A DNA stretch of 64,000 bases from Flavobacterium cupriresistens (GCF_020911925.1 NZ_CP087134.1:1550001-1614000), one strand, 5' to 3'. Counted from the stretch's first letter, positions 45,296-53,991 are shown. The notes: generated by a model not told the origin, from the sequence alone. A program made the numbers and translations.

Positions 45296-46003
45296 TTAAT
45301 GAAAAGTGAAATTTACTAAAATTGCTCTCGATTTCATAGAATCAATATTGTCTGTCCATGGACTTGGTGTACCCGGATTATCTCGAATCAATTCATCCGA
45401 AATACCAAACATACCCCTAATAGAAGGAGAGAAAATAAAATATTCTGTAAAAAGATCAATTCCAAAACCAAGCTCATAAGCAGCAGTCCATTGTTTAACT
45501 CTGAATTTTTGCTCGTGATTATCATCTTCCGATTTTGCATTACTGGACAGATTCAACGTTGTTGACATTCCACCGACTAAATACGGACGGATATTTCCTG
45601 TTCGCAAAGCAGAGAATTTTAACAATAAAGGAAAATGAATATAGGTGCTGTTTACCTCTCTCAAATAATCTTTTTTATCGGGAAGTGGGTAATACAAGTC
45701 ACGCTTGGTATAATACAAGCCCGGTTCAAAGCGCAGGTTAATATATTCCTGCAATCTTAAATCGGCAACAACTCCAACATTAAAACCGGTTGTTTTTTTT
45801 ACCTGAATATCCTGTTGTACGGGATTTTTGTAATCAAACTTAAAGTCGAAACTATTAAAGCCAAGGTAATAACCAAAATAGACTCGTTGTTTTTGCCAGT
45901 TTTCGAGGTTAGTAATAGGGTCTTTGCTAAACATGTTTTTAGCAAATTGTGAATATCCCTTTGTCGATAAGGCTAATAAAATTAAGATTACTGTTTTTTT
46001 CAT
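45296..46003 (-). CDS. porT: PorT/SprT-like type IX secretion outer-membrane protein
   Basis: This 235-residue protein has a signal peptide (KKTVILILLALSTKGYS) and an eight-strand-type outer-membrane barrel. YFGYYLGFNSFDFKFDYK, GFNVGVVADLRLQEYINLRFEPGLYYTKRDL-type strands and a C-terminal VNFTFH are visible. It starts 1 base after ubiE, an arrangement I associate with porT/sprT of flavobacteria. PorT is needed for type IX secretion and gliding. No other secretion genes are in the window, so the call rests on similarity and context. Confidence 0.8.
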   Translation of the reverse strand: MKKTVILILLALSTKGYSQFAKNMFSKDPITNLENWQKQRVYFGYYLGFNSFDFKFDYKNPVQQDIQVKKTTGFNVGVVADLRLQEYINLRFEPGLYYTKRDLYYPLPDKKDYLREVNSTYIHFPLLLKFSALRTGNIRPYLVGGMSTTLNLSSNAKSEDDNHEQKFRVKQWTAAYELGFGIDLFTEYFIFSPSIRGMFGISDELIRDNPGTPSPWTDNIDSMKSRAILVNFTFH

Positions 46004-46004
46004 A

Positions 46005-46736
46005 CTATTTCTTAGAAGCAGAGTAAATGGTTGCAACTCCAAAAGTTTGAGGCATAGCCACTACATCTATAAACCCAATTTTTCGTAAAATATTGTTCAG
46101 CGCCTCACCATAAGGAAAAGCAGCGGCAGATTCAGATAAATAACCGTAAGCGGAATTGTCTTTTGAGAATAATTTCCCGATCAGTGGAAGTATATTTTTC
46201 GTGTAAAAACGATATCCTTGTTTGCAAGGTGTTTTGTCCGGTACAGAAGTTTCTAAAATTACAAATACACCATTTGGCTTTAGAACCCTTAGAATTTCAG
46301 CAAAACCTTTTTCGAGATTTTCGAAGTTTCGTACACCAAAACCAACAGTGATGGCATCAAAATGATTGTCTTCAAAAGGGATGTTTTCAGAATCTCCTAA
46401 AACTAACTCAATAACATTTGATAATTTTTTTTCCTCTACTTTTCTTTTCCCAACTTCAAGCATTCCTGCTGAAATATCTAAACCAATGATTTTCTCTGCA
46501 TTCGTTTGTGCCATTAAAATAGCTAAATCACCTGTTCCAGTGGCAATATCAAGGATGATTTTTGGTTTAGTATCAGAAACTATTTTTAATACCTTCTTTC
46601 TCCACTTAATATCAATTCCAAATGAAATTACGCGGTTTAAATTATCATAGTTCCCAGAGATCGTATCAAACATTTGAGCAACTTGTTCTTTTTTGCCTAA
46701 TGTAGAGTTTTTATACGGAGTTATTTTTTCAGACAT
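46005..46736 (-). CDS. ubiE: Demethylmenaquinone methyltransferase UbiE/MenG
   Basis: This 243-residue SAM-dependent methyltransferase makes menaquinone from demethylmenaquinone. Motifs are [21 protein letters not shown], the SAM-binding [35 protein letters not shown] and [14 protein letters not shown]. Only the menaquinone role is expected in this phylum. The stop is 1 base before the porT start, so translation is probably coupled. Confidence 0.96.
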   Translation of the reverse strand: MSEKITPYKNSTLGKKEQVAQMFDTISGNYDNLNRVISFGIDIKWRKKVLKIVSDTKPKIILDIATGTGDLAILMAQTNAEKIIGLDISAGMLEVGKRKVEEKKLSNVIELVLGDSENIPFEDNHFDAITVGFGVRNFENLEKGFAEILRVLKPNGVFVILETSVPDKTPCKQGYRFYTKNILPLIGKLFSKDNSAYGYLSESAAAFPYGEALNNILRKIGFIDVVAMPQTFGVATIYSASKK

Positions 46737-46750
46737 TTTTTTTATTTACG

Positions 46751-46758
46751 CAAATATA
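46751..46758 (-). promoter_or_regulatory. Candidate -7 box (TATATTTG) for ubiE-porT
   Basis: Exact TAnnTTTG on the minus strand, 14 bases before the ubiE ATG. Confidence 0.45.
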
Positions 46759-47356
46759 ATACAAATCTTCTTTAACTGTAATTCAGTTTTTTAATTTGTA
46801 AATCAAATGTTTCAGAAAAGGAGAAATTTAGCGAAGTATTGGCGGATTAGGTTCCAAAGTAGGGGTTAACTGAGGGTGTATTTAAACCATATAAGTGATG
46901 TAAGTTCATTTTAGATTTATTTTTCGCTTCTTGTAGAATTCATCTTTATTTGAAGAGGTGACAGTTTAGTGTTTTATGTATAGGAAAGAATTGGCAGAAA
47001 AGTTTTAAAGATAGTTTCTCTTTATGAAAAAAGCGTTGTAATTTTTACTTCCCCACAGCTTCTGAACTTGATCCGTATTGGTTTTTTTACCCTAACCATA
47101 AAAGGGTATTTTGCAAAAATCACGGTAAGTGGGTATTGTGAGGGTAAGAATTTATGGCCAATTTTGTCCTGTTGTTAATCTGAATTTGTAATGATTATTG
47201 ACAACTTAGTGACTTAAATCAAATGAATTTCCCCGTGCTTGTTATTTATTTGTTCTTGCAGTAGTTTTTTAAAGTATGGCTCTTGTAGTGATACTCTTTT
47301 TAAAGCGCAATACGTTCTTAGGATTAAATTTGTTTTTGGAAATTTTAATTTTCTTT

Positions 47357-47400
47357 GCCTTTAATGCCTTCGTGGTATTTGGTGTTAAAGGCTTTTTTTT
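47357..47400 (+). terminator. Strong orphan terminator-like hairpin
   Basis: GCCTTTAATGCC (47357-47368) pairs with GGTGTTAAAGGC (47381-47392) over twelve positions including two wobbles, followed by eight T. No plus-strand gene precedes it within the gap, which starts 620 bases upstream. Confidence 0.6.
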
Positions 47401-47435
47401 GAGTAGTGTCTCAAAAAAATCGAATCCAATTTTAT

Positions 47436-47462
47436 AACAATCATTTATGTCAGATGATTGTT
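47436..47462. other. Hairpin AACAATCAT/ATGATTGTT
   Basis: A perfect nine-base stem with a nine-base loop, followed by ATTTTTAT. It may be a second weak terminator or part of a repeat. Confidence 0.45.
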
Positions 47463-47515
47463 ATTTTTATCAAATTCTACTCTTGAATAGTCCTAAGTTG
47501 GAGATCATTTTTCAT

Positions 47516-47546
47516 TAAAAACATCCTCGTTTTGAGGATGTTTTTT
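47516..47546 (-). terminator. Intrinsic terminator after folA
   Basis: ACATCCTC/GAGGATGT stem with a five-base loop and T-rich flank on the minus strand, 10 bases past the folA stop. Confidence 0.8.
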
Positions 47547-47550
47547 AATT

Positions 47551-48033
47551 TTAGGCTTTAACGAAAGTTTCGTAGGTATAGTCGTAAAGATGTTTTTCGT
47601 CTTTTATATTAGTTTCAGATTCTACTAGCAGCCATTCGTCTTTGTTGATGTCAGGGAAAAAAGCATCCGCTTCAAAGCTGTGATGTACCCTTGTTATTTC
47701 TAAAACATCAGCAAAAGGCATTGCTAGGGTATAGATTTCTCCTCCTCCAATAATAAAAGAATCTTCGTTTTTTGGGCATTTTGCGATTGCTTCACTTATG
47801 CTTTTTACTACAATACAACCCTCGGGCTGATAGTTTTCCTGACGCGTTATCACCACATGAGTCCGGTTTGGTAAAGGTTTTGGAAAACTCTCAAAAGTTT
47901 TCCTTCCCATTATGATATGGTGGTTCGTTGTAAGAGCTTTAAATCTTTTGAAATCATTTGGTAAGTGCCAAACCAATTCATTGTTTTTTCCAAGAGCATT
48001 GTTTTCGGCAACTGCCGCTATCATTATAATCAT
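47551..48033 (-). CDS. folA: Dihydrofolate reductase
   Basis: This 160-residue enzyme reduces dihydrofolate with NADPH to supply thymidylate and purine synthesis. Signatures are MIAAVAENNALGKNNELVWHLPNDF, in which the catalytic acid and tryptophan lie near residues 21-27, followed by IIMGRKTFESFPKPLPNR and FIIGGGEIYTLA. It is 11 bases downstream of a 2TM protein gene and close to thyA, its metabolic partner. Confidence 0.97.
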   Translation of the reverse strand: MIIMIAAVAENNALGKNNELVWHLPNDFKRFKALTTNHHIIMGRKTFESFPKPLPNRTHVVITRQENYQPEGCIVVKSISEAIAKCPKNEDSFIIGGGEIYTLAMPFADVLEITRVHHSFEADAFFPDINKDEWLLVESETNIKDEKHLYDYTYETFVKA

Positions 48034-48044
48034 GGTATTCTGAA

Positions 48045-48392
48045 CTAAATTTTATTTTCGGTATCCTCGTTTATTTTTGACTCTAATTGACTGATTCTTT
48101 TTTGCTGTAAAGCAACAAGTCTGTCAATTTGTTCTCTTTCCCAGTTTTTATTCATGAATCGGTCTGTTATGTACACTTTTATAAAATGGAGTATAAATAT
48201 AAATAACCATATTGTGATCGTCCAAACGCACCAATTTTGATTGGTAGTGGTAACGCCAAATCCAAAAAACCTATTGGCAATAAATAAAAACAAACTGCCT
48301 ATAAGAAAAAGGACGAAATGAAAATATAATACTTTTTTCTGTCTGATTCTTCTTCTGGCATACTCGTATTGTTCGTGCACTTCTTTTTCCAT
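48045..48392 (-). CDS. 2TM domain-containing protein
   Basis: This 115-residue protein has two membrane helices (YFHFVLFLIGSLFLFIANRFF and CVWTITIWLFIFILHFIKVY) and basic ends. The YEYARRRIRQKK start and MNKNWEREQIDRL after the second helix are typical of the 2TM family, which is also found attached to histidine kinases. It sits directly upstream of folA with an 11-base gap. Function unknown. Confidence 0.88.
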   Translation of the reverse strand: MEKEVHEQYEYARRRIRQKKVLYFHFVLFLIGSLFLFIANRFFGFGVTTTNQNWCVWTITIWLFIFILHFIKVYITDRFMNKNWEREQIDRLVALQQKRISQLESKINEDTENKI

Positions 48393-48578
48393 AAGATTTA
48401 AAAAATAATGAGATTATAAAGTTAGAATTTATTTTGAAATCACAATATTTTGAACATGGATTATTTATTTTTAAAAGAGTTAATTATCTGAAATCCAAAA
48501 TTAAAGATGGAATTAATTAGGAATAGAGAAAAAAATAGAATCCCTTTTTGATATTATCATAAATCGGTTTTCCCGATG

Positions 48579-48609
48579 TTGAATGTTCAGTTGAATTTGT
48601 GTAATTTAG
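48579..48609 (+). promoter_or_regulatory. Candidate promoter TTG-N20-TAATTTAG for the CBM48 gene
   Basis: TTG at 48579-48581, a 20-base spacer and TAATTTAG at 48602-48609 match the Bacteroidota promoter with one mismatch, 27 bases before the ATG. Confidence 0.5.
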
Positions 48610-48636
48610 GTGTACTAATCTAAAAATTAAATAGTT

Positions 48637-48933
48637 ATGGCTTTGAAAAAACAGTTTGTAAAAACAAAACCGGTATGTAAAGTTACATTTTCAATTGATG
48701 CTAAAGAGGCTAGTGCGGTAGCTGTGGTTGGGGATTTTAACAATTGGAATGCCCAGGAAGGTACTTTGAGTAAGTTGAAAAACGGAACTTTTAAAGCTAC
48801 TTACGACTTGGTTAAAGATGCGATCTACGAGTTTAAATATGTAATTGACGGAAGTTATGTTAATGATCCCGAAGCAGACTCGTATCAATGGAATGATTTC
48901 GCAGGAAGCGAAAATAGTGTACTGGTAGTATAA
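48637..48933 (+). CDS. Stand-alone isoamylase N-terminal (CBM48-like) domain protein
   Basis: This 98-residue cytoplasmic protein consists of one early-set immunoglobulin-like domain: VAVVGDFNNWNAQEGTLSKL, then GTFKATYDLVKDAIYEFKYV and DGSYVNDPEADSYQWNDFAG. This is the glycogen-binding-type module of branching enzymes and AMPK beta. No enzyme domain is attached. It may bind a glucan or serve as an adaptor; the role is unknown. Confidence 0.9.
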   Translation: MALKKQFVKTKPVCKVTFSIDAKEASAVAVVGDFNNWNAQEGTLSKLKNGTFKATYDLVKDAIYEFKYVIDGSYVNDPEADSYQWNDFAGSENSVLVV

Positions 48934-48934
48934 A

Positions 48935-48958
48935 AAAATCCGCTAAAAAGCGGATTTT
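48935..48958. terminator. Bidirectional terminator between the CBM48 gene and thyA
   Basis: AAAATCCGCT/AGCGGATTTT stem, two bases after one stop and four bases before the convergent one. Confidence 0.8.
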
Positions 48959-48962
48959 GTAT

Positions 48963-49814
48963 TTATACAGCAACACTGCCTTTTATACCGGCGTGTGGTT
49001 CGTAATCTAATAAGGTGAAATCTTTGTAATCAAAATCAAAAATGTTTTTAATCTCCGGATTTAAAATCATTTTTGGTAATGGTTTTGGTTCGCGTGTTAA
49101 TTGCAATTCCAGTTGCTCAAAATGATTGTTGTAGATGTGTGCATCTCCAAAAGTGTGTATGAATTCTCCTTGTTCCAAATCGCAAACTTGTGCGATCATC
49201 ATCGTTAAGAGCGCATAAGAAGCGATATTAAAAGGTACTCCTAAAAAGATATCGGCACTTCGTTGGTAGAGCTGACAGGATAACTTGCCTTTTGTTTCTC
49301 CTTTAGTCTCATCAGGACTTGTTACATAAAACTGGAAAAAGGCATGGCAAGGCGGCAAAGCGGCTTTGTTGTTTGCTACATTCTCCTCAAATGATTTTTT
49401 TGTATCAGGTAAAACCGAAGGATTCCATGCAGAAACCAACATTCTTCGGCTATTTGGATTAGTTTTTAATTCGGTAATTAATTCAGAAATCTGATCGATT
49501 TCTTCACTGTTCCAATTGCGCCACTGATGTCCGTAAACAGGTCCTAAATCGCCATTTGAATCTGCCCAGGCATCCCAAATTTTAACTCCGTTTTCCTGAA
49601 GGTAAGCAATGTTGGTATCGCCTTTTAAAAACCAAAGCAATTCGTATATGATCGATTTTAAGTGTAATTTTTTGGTCGTAACCATTGGGAAACCTTCACT
49701 TAAATCAAAACGCATCTGGTAGCCAAAAACACTTTTTGTTCCTGTCCCTGTACGGTCTCCTTTTTGACAACCGTTTTCTAAAACATGTTGTACTAAATCT
49801 AAGTATTGTTTCAT
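48963..49814 (-). CDS. thyA: Thymidylate synthase
   Basis: This 283-residue enzyme methylates dUMP using methylene-tetrahydrofolate. The nucleophile lies in [12 protein letters not shown], and [39 protein letters not shown] and [22 protein letters not shown] are family motifs. Compared with the 264-residue E. coli enzyme, extra residues flank the active-site cysteine ([14 protein letters not shown] before and [10 protein letters not shown] after). The start at 49814 is chosen from family N-termini. Confidence 0.96.
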   Translation of the reverse strand: MKQYLDLVQHVLENGCQKGDRTGTGTKSVFGYQMRFDLSEGFPMVTTKKLHLKSIIYELLWFLKGDTNIAYLQENGVKIWDAWADSNGDLGPVYGHQWRNWNSEEIDQISELITELKTNPNSRRMLVSAWNPSVLPDTKKSFEENVANNKAALPPCHAFFQFYVTSPDETKGETKGKLSCQLYQRSADIFLGVPFNIASYALLTMMIAQVCDLEQGEFIHTFGDAHIYNNHFEQLELQLTREPKPLPKMILNPEIKNIFDFDYKDFTLLDYEPHAGIKGSVAV

Positions 49815-49890
49815 AGTTGGTTTATTCGTTTGACTGTTGCATCGTTTAATCGATTTCACAAATAAACGGTTTAACGATTAAACAGAATGT

Positions 49891-50514
49891 TTATCTTTTC
49901 GAAATCTCGTCTCTGATTTTAGCTGCTTTTTCATAATCTTCCTGAGAAACTGCCTGATCCAGAAGGTCGTTTAGTTCTTGTAAGCTATGTTTGGCATAAA
50001 CATCACCGGATTGATTGCTTTCTTCTTCGCGCCCAAAAGTCTCCGGATTTGACAATACATCGTCTATTTCCTGAGCGCCCTGATCAGTGTCTGCAGAATT
50101 TGATTTTAAATAGATTCCGGCCTTATCCAGTATGTTTTTGTAAGTGAAAATTGGAGCGTTAAAGCGCAATGCTAAAGCAATCGCATCAGATGTTCTGGCA
50201 TCAATGATTTCTTCGATTTTGTCTCTTTCGCAAATTAAACTCGAATAAAAAACACCATCAACAAGTTTGTGAATGATGACTTGTTTGACTACAATATCAA
50301 ATCTTTCTGCGAAGTTTTTGAATAAATCGTGCGTTAAAGGGCGAGGAGGTTTTATTTCCTTTTCTAAGGCAATAGCAATCGATTGGGCTTCAAAAGCACC
50401 AATAACAATGGGAAGTTTTCTTTCGCCATCGACTTCATTCAAAATAAGGGCATAAGCACCATTTTGAGTTTGACTGTATGATATTCCTTTTATGGATAGT
50501 TTTACTAGACTCAT
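49891..50514 (-). CDS. Bifunctional nuclease (DUF151) with C-terminal UVR motif
   Basis: This 207-residue protein has a DUF151/BFN domain in residues 1-130 (LPIVIGAFEAQSIAIAL, RPLTHDLFKNFAERF, ARTSDAIALALRFNAPIF). The last 30 residues (LNDLLDQAVSQEDYEKAAKI) form a UvrB/UvrC-type helical hairpin. BFN proteins have been reported with DNase and RNase activity, but the cellular role is unclear. It lies 76 bases upstream of thyA on the same strand. Confidence 0.9.
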   Translation of the reverse strand: MSLVKLSIKGISYSQTQNGAYALILNEVDGERKLPIVIGAFEAQSIAIALEKEIKPPRPLTHDLFKNFAERFDIVVKQVIIHKLVDGVFYSSLICERDKIEEIIDARTSDAIALALRFNAPIFTYKNILDKAGIYLKSNSADTDQGAQEIDDVLSNPETFGREEESNQSGDVYAKHSLQELNDLLDQAVSQEDYEKAAKIRDEISKR

Positions 50515-50607
50515 ATATGTGGGTAAAAAAGGGCAATTAATGCCTCATTTTAATACTTTTTTTGATTGAAAAATAAAGGTGCAATTTTAATCAAAAAATA
50601 TGGAACA

Positions 50608-50657
50608 AAAAAGCTACCTAAAGCAAAGATACGATTATCTTGTTTTTAGGCAGCTAT
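50608..50657 (-). terminator. Terminator hairpin after etfA
   Basis: AGCTGCCTAAA/TTTAGGTAGCT pair with one wobble, with a nested AAGATA/TATCTT stem in the loop, followed by TTTTTTG on the minus strand. It lies 24 bases past the etfA stop. Confidence 0.75.
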
Positions 50658-50680
50658 ATTTTTATAGAGAATTTTGAGAT

Positions 50681-51649
50681 CTAAGAATGTTGTGCTTTAA
50701 AAGCTTTTAGTTTCTCAATTAATTGTGGTACAATTTCAAATGCATCTCCAACTACACCGTAATCTGCTACTTTAAAGAAAGGAGCCTCAGGATCGTTGTT
50801 GATAACTACTTTTACTTTAGAGGAGTTGATTCCTGCAATATGTTGAATAGCTCCGGAGATTCCGATTGCAATATAAAGGTTAGTTGCAACTGGTTTTCCT
50901 GTTTGTCCAACGTGCTCGCTGTGAGGTCTCCAGCCTAAGTCAGAAACCGGCTTAGAACAAGCAGTTGCTGCACCAAGAACAGCAGCTAAATCTTCTATTA
51001 ATCCCCAGTTTTCAGGACCTTTTAGTCCACGTCCACCAGAAACTACCGTGTCAGCATCAGCGATTGAAACTTTTCCGGTTACTTTTTCTACTGATTCTAC
51101 TTTTACTCCAAAGTCATTATCTCCAATAGTTGGGTTAAAGTCTTCTTCAGTTGCAGATCCTGCGCTTTCGAAAATTCCGTAAGAGTTTTTAGCTAAACCA
51201 AGCACTTTTACATCGGTATCGATTTGTGTAATGTTGAAAGCTTTGTTAGAGAAAGCATTTCTTTTTACCTGAAAAGGAGAAGTGCTAACCGGTAAACCAA
51301 CGACATTAGAAGCAAATCCGGCTTCTAAAGATACTGCTACAAGAGATGAAAGGTAAATACTGTCTGTTGTAGAAGAAAGTAAAACTAATTTTGTTCCTTC
51401 TTTTTGAGCAGCTTGTTTGATTACATCAGCATACGCTTTTGCAGTAAAACCAGCTAATTTGTCGTTGTTTACTTTTAAAACTTTATCTACTCCGTATTTT
51501 GACAATTCGCTTACGTCGCTAATGTTAACCGTTAAAGCGGTTACGGTTGTTCCTAAAGTTTCGGCTACCTTTTTAGCATATGAAGCTAATTCAAAAGCAA
51601 CTTTTTTAAATTTTCCTTCTGCAGATTCTGCATATATTAATATTGACAT
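50681..51649 (-). CDS. etfA: Electron transfer flavoprotein subunit alpha
   Basis: This 322-residue subunit binds FAD and passes electrons from acyl-CoA dehydrogenases to the respiratory chain. The C-terminal FAD domain shows SGGRGLKGPENWGLIEDLA, RPHSEHVGQTGKPVATNLYI and AIGISGAIQHIAGI. Gene order is etfB then etfA with a 75-base gap that contains a repeat. Confidence 0.96.
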   Translation of the reverse strand: MSILIYAESAEGKFKKVAFELASYAKKVAETLGTTVTALTVNISDVSELSKYGVDKVLKVNNDKLAGFTAKAYADVIKQAAQKEGTKLVLLSSTTDSIYLSSLVAVSLEAGFASNVVGLPVSTSPFQVKRNAFSNKAFNITQIDTDVKVLGLAKNSYGIFESAGSATEEDFNPTIGDNDFGVKVESVEKVTGKVSIADADTVVSGGRGLKGPENWGLIEDLAAVLGAATACSKPVSDLGWRPHSEHVGQTGKPVATNLYIAIGISGAIQHIAGINSSKVKVVINNDPEAPFFKVADYGVVGDAFEIVPQLIEKLKAFKAQHS

Positions 51650-51663
51650 ACTATTTTTTGTTT

Positions 51664-51707
51664 AGAAGTTTAAAGTTTCAGTTTTCAAGTTGGTTAACTG
51701 AAAACTG
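51664..51707. repeat. Palindromic interspersed repeat between etfB and etfA
   Basis: AGTTTAAAGTTTCAG and the pair CAGTTTTCA (51679-51687)/TGAAAACTG (51699-51707) resemble the repeats at 11523 and 40777, in a more degenerate form. Confidence 0.55.
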
Positions 51708-51724
51708 TGACTAAATACTGATTA

Positions 51725-52471
51725 CTAGATTACTTTCGCTTCGTTGTGTAATAAATTGATTAACTCATCTAAATTATCAGGAGCAACTAATTTTACTGCT
51801 GATTTAGGAGCTGGTTTTTCAAATTTAACCGCTTTTGTATTTACAGGAGCGTCAACCGGCTCAAGAATAGTAAGTGCTTTTGTTCTTGCAGTCATAATTC
51901 CTCTCATGTTTGGAATACGCAAGTCTTTTTCTTCAACAAGACCTTTTTGACCTCCAATAATTAAAGGTAAAGTAGTGCTTACAGTTTCTTTTCCTCCGTC
52001 AATTTCACGAACGGCTTTTACATTGTTACCTTCAACTGTTATGCTGGTACAAGAGTTTAAAAAGTTAGAACCTGTAATTCCTGCGATCATTCCCGGAACC
52101 ATTCCTCCGTTGTAATCTAAAGACTCTTTTCCGGCAATTACTAAATCGTAACCACCATTTTTGATTACTTCAGCAAGTTGTTTTGCAACAAAAAAACCAT
52201 CAGTTGGGTTTGCGTTTACACGAATTGCTTCGTTTGCTCCAATTGCTAAAGCTTTGCGTAAAGTTGGTTCAGTATCAGGACCTCCAACATTTACTACCGT
52301 TACTGTAGCTCCTTGTTGTTCCTGGAACCAGATTGCACGTGTTAAACCAAACTCATCGTTAGGATTAATTACGTATTGTACACCATTGGTATCGAATTCT
52401 GAGTCACCATTTGAGAAGTTAATTTTTGAAGTAGTATCAGGCACGTGGCTGATGCAAACTAATATTTTCAT
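51725..52471 (-). CDS. etfB: Electron transfer flavoprotein subunit beta
   Basis: This 248-residue partner of EtfA binds AMP and gives the heterodimer its structure. Signatures are MKILVCISHVPDT, VINPNDEFGLTRAI, NVGGPDTEPTLRKALAIGA, VIAGKESLDYNGGMVPGMIA and IPNMRGIMTARTK. It is the first gene of the unit and has a promoter-like box upstream. Confidence 0.96.
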   Translation of the reverse strand: MKILVCISHVPDTTSKINFSNGDSEFDTNGVQYVINPNDEFGLTRAIWFQEQQGATVTVVNVGGPDTEPTLRKALAIGANEAIRVNANPTDGFFVAKQLAEVIKNGGYDLVIAGKESLDYNGGMVPGMIAGITGSNFLNSCTSITVEGNNVKAVREIDGGKETVSTTLPLIIGGQKGLVEEKDLRIPNMRGIMTARTKALTILEPVDAPVNTKAVKFEKPAPKSAVKLVAPDNLDELINLLHNEAKVI

Positions 52472-52505
52472 AAGTATGATAGTTTATAGTTATAATATTC
52501 ATTTA

Positions 52506-52513
52506 CAAATTTA
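52506..52513 (-). promoter_or_regulatory. Candidate -7 box (TAAATTTG) for etfBA
   Basis: Exact TAnnTTTG on the minus strand, 34 bases before the etfB ATG. Confidence 0.45.
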
Positions 52514-52537
52514 GAAATTAAAATCGAAATAATATAC

Positions 52538-52549
52538 TATGCATGCATA
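52538..52549. promoter_or_regulatory. Perfect 12-base palindrome TATGCATGCATA
   Basis: It lies 24 bases upstream of the etfB -7 box, beside the expected -33 region, where an operator would sit. The rest of 52550-52905 shows no gene, only a small stem CGATGA/TCATCG near 52595. Confidence 0.35.
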
Positions 52550-52910
52550 ATATTTTTTGAAAACTATTACGATTTCGAGGATTCCGCATTTTCGATGACC
52601 TTTCATCGGAAAACAAAAACAAATATACATTCTTTTTTGTTGATTCTTAGGGATTTTGCAATCTTGTAATGTCTGATAATCGATGAAAATGATGTGATTT
52701 ATGGCGTAATTTTACAATAGTTTGTTTTTTTTAATTGTAATCAAACAAATAAAATGGAGTTTGTTATTAAAATACTATTTAAAGAATAAAAACGTTAATA
52801 TATCGATTTCGTAAATATCTCAATATTTTTTTTAGAGTAAAAACCTAAAGCGAGAGTGAAGTTCCTGTGATTTTAAATTTAATTTATGCTTTTAAGTTAT
52901 TTAAAATATT

Positions 52911-52918
52911 TATTTTTG
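52911..52918 (+). promoter_or_regulatory. Candidate -7 box (TATTTTTG) for pdhB
   Basis: Exact TAnnTTTG, 31 bases before the pdhB ATG; no clear -33 TTG. Confidence 0.4.
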
Positions 52919-52949
52919 CTCTTCAGAAAATTCAACATACAATATAAAT

Positions 52950-53927
52950 ATGAGAACAATACAATTTAGAGAGGCCATTTGTGAAGCGATGAGCGAAGAA
53001 ATGCGTCACGATGAATCCATATATTTAATGGGCGAGGAAGTCGCAGAATACAATGGAGCTTATAAAGCTTCAAAAGGAATGCTTGCTGAGTTTGGCGAAA
53101 AAAGAGTAATTGATACTCCGATTGCGGAACTTGGTTTTACAGGAATTGCAGTAGGATCAGCTATGAATGGTTGTCGTCCTATCGTAGAGTATATGACTTT
53201 TAACTTCTGTTTAGTTGGTATTGATCAAATTATAAATAATGCTGCTAAAATGCGTCAAATGACAGGTGGACAATTTAATGTGCCTATCGTTTTCCGTGGA
53301 CCAACTGCTTCTGCAGGTCAATTAGGAGCAACTCACTCACAAGCTTTAGAAAACTGGTTTGCTAATACTCCGGGTCTTAAAGTAGTTGTACCTTCAACTC
53401 CTTATGATGCAAAAGGACTTTTAAAATCAGCTATTCGTGATAATGATCCTGTAATTTTTATGGAATCAGAGCAAATGTATGGTGATAAAGGTGAAGTGCC
53501 GGACGGAGAATACACGATTCCATTAGGAGTTGCTGATATTAAACGTGAAGGAAAAGATGTTACGATTGTTTCTTTCGGAAAAATCATCAAAGAAGCTTTT
53601 ATTGCTGCTGATGAATTAGCTAAAGAAGGAATCTCTTGTGAGATCATCGATTTAAGAACAGTTCGTCCTATGGATAAAGATGCTATTCTTACTTCTGTTA
53701 AAAAAACAAACCGTTTAGTAATCTTAGAAGAAGCTTGGCCATTTGCAAGTATTTCTTCTGAAATAACGTATATCGTTCAAGAACAAGCGTTCGATTTCCT
53801 TGATGCGCCAATTCAACGTATTACAACTGCAGATACTCCTGCACCTTACTCTCCTGTTTTACTAAAAGACTGGTTGCCAAACGCAGCTGATGTTGTAAAA
53901 GCAGTAAAGAAAGTAATGTACAAATAG
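52950..53927 (+). CDS. pdhB: Pyruvate dehydrogenase E1 component subunit beta
   Basis: This 325-residue transketolase-type subunit pairs with an E1 alpha subunit to decarboxylate pyruvate with thiamine diphosphate. Motifs include MGEEVAEYNGAYKASKGMLA, PIAELGFTGIAVGSAMNG, GQLGATHSQALENWFANTPG and the C-terminal EEAWPFASISSEI. No alpha, E2 or E3 gene is adjacent, so the complex is encoded in separate places. A strong terminator follows. Confidence 0.94.
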   Translation: MRTIQFREAICEAMSEEMRHDESIYLMGEEVAEYNGAYKASKGMLAEFGEKRVIDTPIAELGFTGIAVGSAMNGCRPIVEYMTFNFCLVGIDQIINNAAKMRQMTGGQFNVPIVFRGPTASAGQLGATHSQALENWFANTPGLKVVVPSTPYDAKGLLKSAIRDNDPVIFMESEQMYGDKGEVPDGEYTIPLGVADIKREGKDVTIVSFGKIIKEAFIAADELAKEGISCEIIDLRTVRPMDKDAILTSVKKTNRLVILEEAWPFASISSEITYIVQEQAFDFLDAPIQRITTADTPAPYSPVLLKDWLPNAADVVKAVKKVMYK

Positions 53928-53946
53928 TTCTTAAACAACACTTATA

Positions 53947-53985
53947 AAACTTCATCAGTCATATTTAATTGATGAAGTTTTTTTT
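53947..53985 (+). terminator. Intrinsic terminator after pdhB
   Basis: AAACTTCATCA/TGATGAAGTTT stem followed by nine T. It ends just before the start of the next gene. Confidence 0.85.
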
Positions 53986-53991
53986 TACCAG

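Larger units (their letters stand above)
46760..47515. other. Gene-free region with orphan hairpins
   Basis: No frame here holds a convincing gene. The stretch contains two hairpins described separately (47357-47400 and 47436-47462) and a 40-base segment at 47042-47081 that resembles 62465-62505. A small stem TACCCT/AGGGTA sits at 47088-47108. A non-coding RNA on the plus strand is possible but not shown. Confidence 0.5.

Noticed and set aside
47395..47470. Insertion-sequence remnant (GTGTCTC and nearby hairpin)
   Set aside because: No transposase frame, terminal repeat pair or target duplication can be seen.
46760..47515. tmRNA, RNase P RNA or SRP RNA gene
   Set aside because: None of their conserved core sequences is present on either strand by eye.
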